Positions 35,837-42,915 of a DNA stretch of 42,915 nt are shown here, one piece after another (position 1 is the first letter of the stretch; each line of letters begins with the position of its first letter). Under the pieces are notes generated by a model. It was not told the origin of the DNA and did no database searches. It saw only the letters and a program-made list of their open reading frames with translations. The translations under genes and the position numbers were made by a program. The stretch comes from Rubrivivax sp. (GTDB taxonomy: Bacteria > Pseudomonadota > Gammaproteobacteria > Burkholderiales > Burkholderiaceae_C): assembly GCA_021298085.1 (NCBI GenBank), contig JAJTDE010000070.1, forward strand, positions 1-42,915, written 5' to 3'.

Positions 35837-37273
35837 ATGACTCACATTTGCCCGGTCGTGATGGCCGGCGGGTCCGGCACACGGCTGTGGCCGCTGTCGC
35901 GCTCGGCCTACCCGAAGCAATTCCTGGCGCTCGACGGCACCGGTTCGCTGCTGCAGCAATCGGTGCAACGGCTGATGGCCATTGCCCCCGGCCAGATGAG
36001 CGCGCCCTTGGTGGTGGGCAACGAGGAACACCGCTTCCTGCTGGCCGACCAGCTCCGCGAAATGGGCCAGGAGCCCAGCGCCCTGGTGCTCGAACCCGTG
36101 GGCCGCAACACCGCACCCGCGTTGACGCTCGCCGCCCTGCAGGCCCAGCGCAGCGGTGACGACCCGGTGCTGGTGGTCGCCCCGGCTGACCAGACCATCA
36201 CCCACCTGCCCGCCTTTGTCAGCGCACTGCGGCAAGCCACCCAGGCCGCCGCCGAAGGCGCCGTGGTCATCCTCGGCATCCAGCCGCTGCGCCCGGAAAC
36301 CGGTTTTGGCTACATCGAGGCCGACACCGCCACCCCGGGCACCGGGCCACGTGCCGTGCGCCGCTTCGTGGAAAAGCCCGACGCCGCCACCGCGCAGGCC
36401 TACCTGGACGCCGGCAACTTCTTCTGGAACAGCGGGCTGTTTGTGCTGCGCGCCTCCGTCTGGCTGAAGGCCCTGGGCCAGTACCGCGCTGACATCCTCA
36501 GCGCCTGCCAGGCCGCCTTCGACAAGGCCACCACAGACGGTGTCTTCATCCGCCCTGACAAGGCGGCCTTCGCCGCCATCCCGGCTGAATCGGTCGACTA
36601 TGCGGTGATGGAAAAGCTGCCCGGTAGCGGCACTCCGCTGCTGATGGTGCCGCTGGACGCCGGCTGGAACGACCTCGGCGCCTGGGACGCCGTCTGGCAA
36701 GTCACCGGCAAGGACAGCAACGGCAATGCCACCCAGGGCGACGTGCTGCTGGCCGACACCCATAACACCCTGGTCCAGGCCACCAGCCGCCTGGTGGGCG
36801 TGATCGGCGTGGACAACCTCGTTGTGGTGGAAACGCCCGACGCCGTCTTGGTGAGTGACCGCTCACGCAGCCAGGATGTCAAGAAGATCGTCGGTCAGCT
36901 GGGCAAGACCCAGCGCGCCGAGCAGAACCTGCACCGCAAGGTGCACCGCCCCTGGGGCTGGTACGACAGCATCGACCAAGGCCCGCGGTTTCAGGTCAAG
37001 CGCATCATGGTCAAGCCCGGCGCCAGCCTGAGCCTGCAGATGCACCACCACCGCGCTGAGCACTGGATCGTCGTCTCGGGCACGGCCGAAGTCACCTGCG
37101 GGGAGCGCAAGCTGTTGCTCACCGAGAACCAGAGCACCTACATCCCGCTGGGCGAGGTGCACCGCCTGGCCAACCCGGGCAAGGTGCCGCTGGAGATCAT
37201 CGAGGTGCAGAGCGGCTCCTACCTCGGCGAAGACGATATCGTCCGCTTTGAGGACACCTACGGCAGGCAGTGA
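35837..37273 (+). CDS. manC: Mannose-1-phosphate guanylyltransferase / mannose-6-phosphate isomerase
   Basis: Makes GDP-mannose from mannose-1-phosphate and GTP; the bifunctional form also isomerises mannose-6-phosphate. The 478-residue protein has the nucleotidyltransferase signature [20 protein letters not shown] (split here at 20), FVEKPD and [11 protein letters not shown]. The C-terminal cupin has [30 protein letters not shown] and TCGERKL, with metal-binding histidines. The ATG at 35837 starts the conserved [12 protein letters not shown]. It overlaps the fcl frame at its end. The product feeds Gmd and Fcl. Confidence 0.94.
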   Translation: MTHICPVVMAGGSGTRLWPLSRSAYPKQFLALDGTGSLLQQSVQRLMAIAPGQMSAPLVVGNEEHRFLLADQLREMGQEPSALVLEPVGRNTAPALTLAALQAQRSGDDPVLVVAPADQTITHLPAFVSALRQATQAAAEGAVVILGIQPLRPETGFGYIEADTATPGTGPRAVRRFVEKPDAATAQAYLDAGNFFWNSGLFVLRASVWLKALGQYRADILSACQAAFDKATTDGVFIRPDKAAFAAIPAESVDYAVMEKLPGSGTPLLMVPLDAGWNDLGAWDAVWQVTGKDSNGNATQGDVLLADTHNTLVQATSRLVGVIGVDNLVVVETPDAVLVSDRSRSQDVKKIVGQLGKTQRAEQNLHRKVHRPWGWYDSIDQGPRFQVKRIMVKPGASLSLQMHHHRAEHWIVVSGTAEVTCGERKLLLTENQSTYIPLGEVHRLANPGKVPLEIIEVQSGSYLGEDDIVRFEDTYGRQ

Positions 37274-37278
37274 ACCGC

Positions 37279-38205
37279 ATGAACCAGCATCAGCGCATCT
37301 TCGTGGCCGGGCACCGCGGCATGGTCGGCTCGGCCATCGTGCGGCGCCTGAACAGCAAGGGCTATGAGCAGCTGCTGCTGCGCGGCCGCGACACGCTCGA
37401 CCTCACCGACCAAGCCGCTGTCTACGCCTTCCTGGCCGAGACGCGGCCTGAGGTGGTGGTCATCGCCGCGGCCAAGGTGGGTGGCATCCAGGCCAACAAC
37501 CAGTTTCGGGCGGAGTTTCTGCACCAGAACCTGGTGATGCAGAGCAACCTCATCGAAGGGGCGCACCGCGCCGGTGTGCAGCGGCTGATGTTCCTGGGTT
37601 CCAGCTGCATCTACCCTCGTGACTGCCCGCAGCCCATTCGCGAGGAGTATTTGCTGACAGGCCCGCTGGAACCCACCAACGAACCCTACGCCATTGCCAA
37701 GATTGCCGGCATCAAGCTGTGCGAGAGCTACAACCGCCAGTATGGCCGTCAGTATGTGAGCGTGATGCCCACCAACCTCTACGGCCCCAACGACAACTAC
37801 GACCTGCACAACAGCCACGTGGTGCCCGCGCTGCTGCGCAAGGCGCACGAGGCCAAGCTGCGCGGCGACAGCGAACTGGTGGTCTGGGGTTCCGGCACAC
37901 CGCGGCGCGAGTTCCTCTATGTGGATGACCTGGCCGACGCCTGCGTGCACCTGCTGGAAACCGGCTATGACGGCCCGCTGGTCAACATCGGCTGCGGCGA
38001 AGACGTCAGCATCCGCGAGCTGGCCACCACCGTGATGGCCACCGTCGGTTTCCACGGCAGCATCCGCTTCGACACCAGCAAGCCTGACGGCACACCCCGC
38101 AAGCTGCTGGACATCTCACGCGCCAAGGCCCTGGGCTGGCAGCCCCGGGTCTCGCTTCATGACGGCCTGGCCCGTGCCTACGCCGCCGCGCCGTTCAACG
38201 CCTAA
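37279..38205 (+). CDS. fcl: GDP-L-fucose synthase
   Basis: NADPH-dependent epimerase/reductase converting GDP-4-keto-6-deoxymannose to GDP-L-fucose. The 308-residue SDR protein has [35 protein letters not shown] with the catalytic Ser, [12 protein letters not shown] with the YxxxK pair, and YGPNDNYD. The ATG at 37279 follows a possible GTG at 37270 that would overlap manC by 4 bp; both are plausible, and the conserved start is the ATG. The next gene, gmd, supplies its substrate. The gmd-fcl order is reversed relative to E. coli. Confidence 0.93.
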   Translation: MNQHQRIFVAGHRGMVGSAIVRRLNSKGYEQLLLRGRDTLDLTDQAAVYAFLAETRPEVVVIAAAKVGGIQANNQFRAEFLHQNLVMQSNLIEGAHRAGVQRLMFLGSSCIYPRDCPQPIREEYLLTGPLEPTNEPYAIAKIAGIKLCESYNRQYGRQYVSVMPTNLYGPNDNYDLHNSHVVPALLRKAHEAKLRGDSELVVWGSGTPRREFLYVDDLADACVHLLETGYDGPLVNIGCGEDVSIRELATTVMATVGFHGSIRFDTSKPDGTPRKLLDISRAKALGWQPRVSLHDGLARAYAAAPFNA

Positions 38206-38223
38206 ACACAAGGAGAAACCTCC

Positions 38224-39336
38224 ATGAAAACAGCCCTCATCACCGGCGTCACCGGCCAGGACGGCGCCTACCTGGCCGAACTGCTGCTTGAAAAAGGCTA
38301 CTCCGTGCACGGCATCAAGCGCCGCGCCAGCCTGTTCAACACCGAGCGGGTAGACCACCTCTACCGTGACCCGCACGAAAGTGACCAACGCTTCGTGCTG
38401 CACCACGGTGACCTCAGCGACGCCACCAACCTGGTGCGCATCGTCGAGCAGGTCAAGCCCGACGAGATCTACAACCTGGCCGCCATGAGCCACGTGGCCG
38501 TCAGCTTCGAACAGCCCGAATACACCGCCAACGTCGACGCCCTGGGCACGCTGCGCCTGCTCGAAGCCATGCGCATGCTGGGCATGGAAAAGAGCACCCG
38601 CTTCTACCAGGCCAGCACCTCTGAGCTCTACGGCCTGGTGCAGGAAATTCCCCAGCGTGAGACCACGCCCTTCTACCCCCGCAGCCCTTATGCGGTGGCC
38701 AAGCTGTATGCCTACTGGATCACGGTGAACTACCGCGAGGCCTATGGCATGTACGCCTGCAACGGCATCCTCTTCAACCACGAGAGCCCGCGCCGCGGCG
38801 AAACCTTTGTCACCCGCAAGATCACCCGCGCCATGGCACGGGTGGCGCTGGGCCTGCAGAGCTGCCTGTACCTGGGCAACCTCTCCGCCCTGCGTGACTG
38901 GGGCCACGCCCGCGATTACGTCGCCATGCAGTGGCTGATGCTGCAGCAAGACAAGCCCGAAGACTTTGTCATCGCCACCGGCGTGCAGTACAGCGTGCGC
39001 GAATTTGTGCAGCGCGCTGGCGAAGTGCTGGGCATTGAGATTGCCTTCGAAGGCAGCGGCGAGAAGGAAATTGGCGTTGTCTCACGCGTCACCGACAAGC
39101 GCGCCCTCTGCAAGGTGGGTGATGTGGTGGTGCGGGTAGACCCCCGCTACTTCCGCCCCACCGAGGTCGAAACCCTGCTGGGCGACCCGAGCAAGGCCAA
39201 GGAAAAGCTGGGCTGGGTGCCCACCACGCCTTTTGAAGAGCTGGTGCGTGAGATGGTGGAAGCCGATTTTGAATCCGCCCGGCGCGACGCGCTGGTGCGC
39301 ATGGCGGGCTTCCAGGCTTACGATCACCACGAGTGA
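38224..39336 (+). CDS. gmd: GDP-mannose 4,6-dehydratase
   Basis: NADP-dependent SDR enzyme making GDP-4-keto-6-deoxy-D-mannose, precursor of GDP-fucose and GDP-rhamnose. The 370-residue protein has [42 protein letters not shown], the YxxxK pair in [12 protein letters not shown] and [16 protein letters not shown]. It has a ribosome site (AGGAGA) shortly before the ATG at 38224. It closes the EPS genes and converges with hipA. A GDP-D-rhamnose reductase could share its product but none is in the window. Confidence 0.96.
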   Translation: MKTALITGVTGQDGAYLAELLLEKGYSVHGIKRRASLFNTERVDHLYRDPHESDQRFVLHHGDLSDATNLVRIVEQVKPDEIYNLAAMSHVAVSFEQPEYTANVDALGTLRLLEAMRMLGMEKSTRFYQASTSELYGLVQEIPQRETTPFYPRSPYAVAKLYAYWITVNYREAYGMYACNGILFNHESPRRGETFVTRKITRAMARVALGLQSCLYLGNLSALRDWGHARDYVAMQWLMLQQDKPEDFVIATGVQYSVREFVQRAGEVLGIEIAFEGSGEKEIGVVSRVTDKRALCKVGDVVVRVDPRYFRPTEVETLLGDPSKAKEKLGWVPTTPFEELVREMVEADFESARRDALVRMAGFQAYDHHE

Positions 39337-39411
39337 CGGGTGGCGGCGGGTGATGGGGTGTCTGCCCGACGCCCTTGCCTGCCCATTGCCACAGGCCCCG
39401 CGGCGGTGCGG

Positions 39412-40701
39412 TCACGCCATGAAGCAGGCTTCCAACTCTGCGCGATCTTCGGCCGACAGCCCCAGCTGCCTGGCCCGGCTCTGCCACGTGCTGAGCACCT
39501 GGCGCAGGCGGGCCACATCCTCTTCCGCCTGCTGGGCCGTCACCTTGTAGTACTCCGCCGTCGCCAACACCGTACCCAGGTCAGGTTCGGTGCTGGACTC
39601 ATCGAGCGCCAGCACATGGTGGTCCTTGGTGGTCGATGGATTCAGATCGTAGGCTGGCGCCAGACGCCAGCCCCGGGTGTCACGGATGAACCCATGGTTG
39701 CGAAGGTGGTCGTCGCGGTTGGCAACAGCCACATTGAACAGGACGCGGCGAAACAACTCGCGCAAATCTTCGTCCAGCTTGCCAGGCACTCCCTGCCGGG
39801 ACGCGATGAACTCGGCCAGGTCCAGGTAGGACGCGTCTTCACTGTCGCTGCGCCCGAGCACGGCCATCGCAGAGGTGAAGAAGCGCCGACGCCCGCCCTC
39901 TCGATCAAAGCGCCGGGTCACAAAGGTGTGGTGCCCTTGCCCCATTCGCTCCAGACGGGCGGGCGCCACACGCAGGCCAAACGCAGCGGCGAGTTGATGG
40001 ACCAGCATTTCGCGCAATGCCCAGTCATGTTGGTCATCGGCGCCGGGAAACTTGGCCATCCACAGTTGCCCTTGTCCGTCCTGCAGGTTCGCCTTCGGAC
40101 GCGCGCCGCCCAAAGAAGCACCGGGCGCCACCAAGACCTTGAGCCACTGCTGCAGAAGGTCAAGGTCGTCGACCTTCCTGCGCGTGAGCTCCAGCGCCAC
40201 CGCCTGCAGTTCACCCATGTGGGTCAACGCGGGCGCGGCCAGCGCCTCATTGGCCAGACATGAGCCGTCGGCAAACACCGGGGGCGCGCCTTGCCGAAGC
40301 CGCTTGTCACTCTGCAGCGCAGAAAAGCGCAAGGCGCCCATGCGTGTGATGTCCTGAACGCCCAGGAAGAAGTCCCAGGCACGCAGCTCACGACGAGCCC
40401 GCTGCTGCTGCCTCGCTTCAACGAGCTCGCGCCGCTTCATCAAGGTCTGGCCCCAACGGTCAGGGCAGCTGTCCATGAAGATGCCGAAATTGGATTCCCT
40501 GGGGTGAAAGTTGCCGCTGGCCAGTGAAAGCTCCGGGTCGAGCGCAAAGGCGGCATCGTTCTTGAGCCACTGGGGCGAATACTCGAAGCGCACGGCGTCC
40601 GCGCCGGAGCGGTGAAGACGACCCAGGTGGGTCAGCGGGCCGAACGACGCGTCATCCAGCCAGACCTCCAGGCCCTCGGGAAGAGCGCCAGATGCCTTCA
40701 C
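39412..40701 (-). CDS. hipA: HipA-like serine/threonine kinase toxin
   Basis: Type II toxin kinase of 429 residues. E. coli HipA phosphorylates glutamyl-tRNA synthetase and arrests growth; targets of related kinases vary. The N-terminal part has SNFGIFMDSCPDRWG, followed by the Gly-rich nucleotide loop GASLGGARPKAN and LWMAKFPG. The catalytic loop is ANRDDHLRNHGF and the metal-binding motif LAPAYDLNPS. All catalytic residues appear intact. The start overlaps the hipB stop by 4 bp, so toxin and antitoxin are coupled. Confidence 0.92.
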   Translation of the reverse strand: MKASGALPEGLEVWLDDASFGPLTHLGRLHRSGADAVRFEYSPQWLKNDAAFALDPELSLASGNFHPRESNFGIFMDSCPDRWGQTLMKRRELVEARQQQRARRELRAWDFFLGVQDITRMGALRFSALQSDKRLRQGAPPVFADGSCLANEALAAPALTHMGELQAVALELTRRKVDDLDLLQQWLKVLVAPGASLGGARPKANLQDGQGQLWMAKFPGADDQHDWALREMLVHQLAAAFGLRVAPARLERMGQGHHTFVTRRFDREGGRRRFFTSAMAVLGRSDSEDASYLDLAEFIASRQGVPGKLDEDLRELFRRVLFNVAVANRDDHLRNHGFIRDTRGWRLAPAYDLNPSTTKDHHVLALDESSTEPDLGTVLATAEYYKVTAQQAEEDVARLRQVLSTWQSRARQLGLSAEDRAELEACFMA

Positions 40702-41102
40702 GACACCGGCCCTTCCGGCAACGGCAAAGTCTCAGAGGCGGCCGCCGCTTCGTGGCCACCGGCCGGCGTAGCCGCTTCGCCGGCCAGCTTCTTTCGCTTC
40801 GGTGCCCTTCGGGGCACACCCAGCTCAGCGTCCTGCAGCCGGCGCCCTACAGGGTCTTCGGCTGCCAGCAGGCTGAGGTCTTTGTCCAACCCAAGCACTG
40901 CCAATACACGCAGGTAGGTGCCCATCGTCACTGCGGCATCACCTTGCTCAAGCTTGTTGAGCGTAGGACGCGATACCGCTGCACGCTCTGCCACTTGCAT
41001 CACGGTGAAGCGGCGACGCAGCCGGGCTTCTCGCAGCCGCTGCCCCAACTCATGCAACAGCCGCGCTTGAGAGGGGTAGAGAGGAGGTGCTTTGGCCGGC
41101 AT
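40698..41102 (-). CDS. hipB: HipB-like antitoxin (XRE-type HTH)
   Basis: Antitoxin and repressor of the pair. From the ATG at 41102 the protein has 134 residues; another ATG four codons upstream (41114) lies inside the possible -10. The HTH reads LGQRLREARLRRRFTVMQVA then AAVSRPTLNKLEQGDAAV. The tail from about residue 85 is basic then Ala/Gly/Glu-rich and likely flexible. It is upstream of hipA with a 4-bp overlap. Operator-like repeats flank its start region, which fits autorepression by the HipBA complex. Confidence 0.9.
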   Translation of the reverse strand: MPAKAPPLYPSQARLLHELGQRLREARLRRRFTVMQVAERAAVSRPTLNKLEQGDAAVTMGTYLRVLAVLGLDKDLSLLAAEDPVGRRLQDAELGVPRRAPKRKKLAGEAATPAGGHEAAAASETLPLPEGPVS

Positions 41103-41159
41103 AAGCGCAAGCATTATGCGCCCATGAGCAACTCAAATGCAGTAATACTTACGCTTATG
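41100..41159. promoter_or_regulatory. Paired inverted operator-like repeats at the hipBA promoter
   Basis: ATAAGCGCAAGCATTATG (41101-41118) is repeated in inverted orientation as ATAAGCGTAAGTATTACT (41158-41141, minus strand), 14 of 18 bases identical. The outermost CATAAGCG/CGCTTATG arms (41100-41107 and 41152-41159) are perfect. The near copy contains a possible -10 (CATAAT, minus strand 41118-41113), placing transcription start only a few bases before the ATG at 41102. A bound repressor at both copies would block the promoter. Binding is inferred. Confidence 0.55.
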
Positions 41160-41198
41160 GCGAGCATCAAGCCCGCCCGCACCCACCCCCCAGCCGCC

Positions 41199-42008
41199 TC
41201 AACCCCGGCCGATCAGGCCCTTCACGCCGGCCTTCAGGTTGCGCACACCTTCCTTCATGCCGCGCAGCGCGTGTTCCACGGGCATGGCCACGTGGCCCTT
41301 CATCCATTCGTCGGGGCGGGCGCGGAAGATGGTGTCGTGCTCGACGCCGTCCCAGCCTTCGGGCGGTTCGGCGGTGTAGTAGTACACGGCAAAGGAACGG
41401 CGCATGTTGCCGGGCGGGCAGGTGACGGGTGTCACACCGTGCCAGCTGTGGCCGCAGGTGTTGAAGCCGGCGGCGCGGTTGAACTTGGGTTCGATGTAGG
41501 CGACGCGGTTCTTGACTTCGGGGTCCCACAAATCGAGGTAGCCGCCGTACTCTTCGCGCCAGTTCTTGTTGAAGTAGAAGAGGATGTTGACGCGGCGGTG
41601 CCAGTTGCGGCCCTGGATGACGTTGAAATCGACGTGAACGTCGAGGTGGCCACCCGAGTTGGTTTCGTGGATACCGCCACCTTCCAGCTCAGGGTCAGCC
41701 ATCAGGTTGGGAATACCCATCATCTGTTCAACACGGGCGACAAAGTCACGCGAGGCCAGCACATCGTGCAGTTCACGGATGGGTGCCGGGAATTTGCGGA
41801 AATCAGTGATCTGGGTTTTCAGCTTCTCATTGACCGCGGAAAACTCACGGCCCAGCAACTTGGCTTCGTGGTATGACGGAAAGCTGTCATACACCTCTTC
41901 GGCAAAGGCAGCGTCCAGCACGTTGTCCATGCAGAAATGCGGGAAAGGTTCCCGGGTGACGGCCGAGCTGTTGAATTTGTCGGCAAGAACGTTTTCAGTG
42001 GTGATCAT
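41199..42008 (-). CDS. 2-oxoglutarate/Fe(II)-dependent oxygenase (prolyl hydroxylase-like)
   Basis: A 269-residue protein with the double-stranded beta-helix fold of Fe(II)/2OG dioxygenases. GGHLDVHVDFN gives the HxD iron pair, CGHSWHGVTPV the distal iron histidine, and RRSFAVYYY the 2-oxoglutarate-binding arginine. VNILFYFNKNWREEYGG lies between. The ATG at 42008 has GAGAGG upstream and starts the conserved part; a longer in-frame reading from 42182 is not supported. The substrate is unknown. Related enzymes in polysaccharide loci modify proteins or sugars, but no direct link to the EPS genes is shown. Confidence 0.85.
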   Translation of the reverse strand: MITTENVLADKFNSSAVTREPFPHFCMDNVLDAAFAEEVYDSFPSYHEAKLLGREFSAVNEKLKTQITDFRKFPAPIRELHDVLASRDFVARVEQMMGIPNLMADPELEGGGIHETNSGGHLDVHVDFNVIQGRNWHRRVNILFYFNKNWREEYGGYLDLWDPEVKNRVAYIEPKFNRAAGFNTCGHSWHGVTPVTCPPGNMRRSFAVYYYTAEPPEGWDGVEHDTIFRARPDEWMKGHVAMPVEHALRGMKEGVRNLKAGVKGLIGRG

Positions 42009-42157
42009 CTGCTGCCTCTCAACGCTGGGGTATGGGCCGAATTTCAAGAAGATTTGGTAGAAGCTATTCTGCGCTGGCTGGCTGAGGCCTGCACGGCAAA
42101 AACTGCTGCTTCTTTGGACTGTTTGACCTGGCTCAATCAGCGCAGGGGCCGGGGCAC

Positions 42158-42472
42158 TCAGCTGCTGGGCCAGCGGCGCCACACCACGCCCACGGCCAGG
42201 CCCAGCATGGACAGCGCCAGCAGCCCCAGGCCCTGGGGATTGAGGGGTTCTTGCGCGGCAGCGCGGGCGGCTTCCGGCGAACCATGGCGCAAGGTGTTCA
42301 CACCCAGGTCTCGGGAGAGCTGGTGGACGGGAGCTGTCAGCGCAGCACGCTTCTGCCAGGGCGCCGGCATGTACTCACCCACCGTGGGCGAAGCCGCGAT
42401 GGCAAAGGCCGCCAGCAGCAGGGCAATGCCGGCTGCGAGGGAGCGAAGTGAACGGGCTAACGAGGAGTCCAT
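42158..42472 (-). CDS. Small exported or membrane protein
   Basis: A 104-residue hypothetical protein. An N-terminal hydrophobic segment (SLAAGIALLLAAFAIAASP) resembles a signal peptide or anchor. A second hydrophobic stretch lies at the C-terminus (GLGLLALSMLGLAVGVVW), followed by two arginines. The C-terminal anchor plus arginines resembles a sorting tail, but the canonical VPEP of PEP-CTERM is not present (it reads EPLNPQ). The ATG at 42472 has no clear ribosome site. The frame is open further upstream but that sequence is not protein-like. No function is recognised. Confidence 0.5.
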   Translation of the reverse strand: MDSSLARSLRSLAAGIALLLAAFAIAASPTVGEYMPAPWQKRAALTAPVHQLSRDLGVNTLRHGSPEAARAAAQEPLNPQGLGLLALSMLGLAVGVVWRRWPSS

Positions 42473-42576
42473 CGTGAGGAGCAACGGGGTACACCCAGAA
42501 GGAGGAATTGAACCAGCGTGAAGCCGTTCACAGAACCCCGTGAGCAAGCGGTGAAAGGTCTTGGATGGGCCGCAAA

Positions 42577-42598
42577 CAGGGTGGGTAGCGCCACCCTG
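42577..42598 (-). terminator. Intrinsic terminator after the 38-residue membrane protein
   Basis: CAGGGTGG and CCACCCTG form a perfect 8-bp stem with a 6-base loop, 11 bp beyond the small gene's stop. On the minus strand the stem is followed by TTTGC. This suits a terminator, although the T-tract is short. Confidence 0.6.
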
Positions 42599-42609
42599 GA
42601 CATCAGCGC

Positions 42610-42726
42610 TTACAGAAACCCGCGCCGGGCGCCCGAAGAGCGCAGCCGGATGCCCACCAAAGACAGCAGCCACAGCGCTGCGTTCACCACGCGCGAACGC
42701 GCACCGACAGGAATCGCCTTGATCAT
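42610..42726 (-). CDS. 38-residue membrane peptide
   Basis: A 38-residue frame beginning MIKAIPVGARSRVVNAALW with one hydrophobic segment (VVNAALWLLSLVGI) and a basic tail ending SGARRGFL. A Shine-Dalgarno GGGAGAA lies 6-8 bp before the ATG at 42726, and a perfect hairpin (42577-42598) lies 11 bp after the stop. A palindrome overlapping a possible -10 lies about 70 bp upstream. Together these make an independent small gene likely. The family is not recognised; small membrane peptides can act as toxins, regulators or assembly factors. Confidence 0.6.
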   Translation of the reverse strand: MIKAIPVGARSRVVNAALWLLSLVGIRLRSSGARRGFL

Positions 42727-42793
42727 GGTGTGTTCTCCCTGGACGCTGCGGCCCGCGCAGCCTGATAGAGGCTGCGCATCGTGCCACGCGTCC

Positions 42794-42811
42794 GTGACAG
42801 ATATATGTCAC
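42794..42811 (-). promoter_or_regulatory. Palindrome overlapping a possible -10 of the small membrane gene
   Basis: GTGACA-GATATA-TGTCAC has perfect 6-bp arms. On the minus strand a possible -35 (CTGACA, 42832-42827) and -10 (ACATAT, 42808-42803) are 18 bp apart, the latter inside the palindrome. The site may bind a repressor of the 38-residue gene. The AT-rich core is unusual in this GC-rich DNA. Confidence 0.45.
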
Positions 42812-42887
42812 ACCAGGAAGAAGGGTTGTCAGCCCCCGGCAGGGTGAAGCAGGGGTTGGCCTCCCACGTACTAGGGAAGCAGCGCAT

Positions 42888-42915
42888 GGCGATGTTGCAC
42901 TAACGCAACATCGCC
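42888..42915. repeat. Perfect 11-bp inverted repeat at the window end
   Basis: GGCGATGTTGC and GCAACATCGCC surround a 6-base loop (ACTAAC). The window ends on the last arm base, so whether a T-tract follows is not visible. It could be a terminator of a gene outside the window or a dimeric regulator site. Confidence 0.6.

Noticed and set aside
42158-42472. PEP-CTERM sorting signal on the 104-residue protein
   Set aside because: The hydrophobic tail and terminal arginines are suggestive, but the diagnostic VPEP motif is absent and no exosortase gene is in the window.
42518-42847. 109-codon plus-strand frame with GGAGGA upstream
   Set aside because: The ribosome-like site is 11 bp from a GTG, the protein is low in recognisable structure, and it is antisense to the better-supported 38-residue gene and its terminator.

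Overview
The window is very GC-rich, densely packed bacterial DNA with many ATGA-type start/stop overlaps. Protein sequences and gene order point to a betaproteobacterium of the order Burkholderiales (Rubrivivax/Leptothrix/Ideonella/Hydrogenophaga-like). The indicators are the run fmdB-type protein, DUF502, aspS, nudB, EEP phosphatase, clsB; the pair ubiJ-ubiB; and an EpsL-family outer-membrane protein beside a WcaJ-type sugar transferase. No rRNA, tRNA, CRISPR array, insertion sequence or phage gene was seen. Species cannot be named from this sequence alone.

Layout. 1-4710 (+): part of a Calvin-Benson-Bassham operon, cbbF (fbp), cbbP, cbbT, cbbY; the first gene carries an internal deletion and frameshift. 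4776-7816: a divergent MarR regulator and a gentisate pathway pair (3-hydroxybenzoate 6-hydroxylase, gentisate 1,2-dioxygenase) around a perfect palindromic operator. 7813-8465 (-): remnant of a metallophosphoesterase gene. 8617-9180 (-): yaeQ. 9234-14373 (-): hoxFUYHW, an NAD-linked [NiFe] hydrogenase with its endopeptidase, preceded by an FNR-like box. 14596-20695: asparaginase, argG, a degenerate receiver protein, a small Cys-rich protein and a DUF5666 repeat lipoprotein. 20872-23155: a DUF805 membrane protein and an AAA+ regulator that converge and have both lost their C-termini at one junction. 23287-32779 (-): clsB, EEP phosphatase, nudB, aspS, DUF502, FmdB-type protein, sodium:solute symporter, ubiB, ubiJ. 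33043-39336 (+): exopolysaccharide genes (sugar-phosphate transferase, EpsL-type porin, manC, fcl, gmd). 39412-41102 (-): hipBA toxin-antitoxin pair. 41199-42915 (-): a 2OG-Fe(II) oxygenase and two small membrane or exported proteins, one only 38 residues long.

How it fits together. The Calvin genes with a soluble NAD-reducing hydrogenase suggest growth on H2 and CO2: HoxFUYH supplies NADH from H2 and the CBB enzymes regenerate ribulose-1,5-bisphosphate. RuBisCO, cbbR and the hyp maturation genes are not in the window. The gentisate genes indicate use of aromatic carbon, but the later steps (maleylpyruvate isomerase, fumarylpyruvate hydrolase) are missing here. The EPS genes make GDP-mannose and GDP-L-fucose and load the first sugar on undecaprenyl phosphate.

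Caution. Three places (fbp, the metallophosphoesterase, the DUF805/regulator junction) look like deletions inside otherwise healthy genes. They may be real lesions or assembly errors; raw reads would decide.
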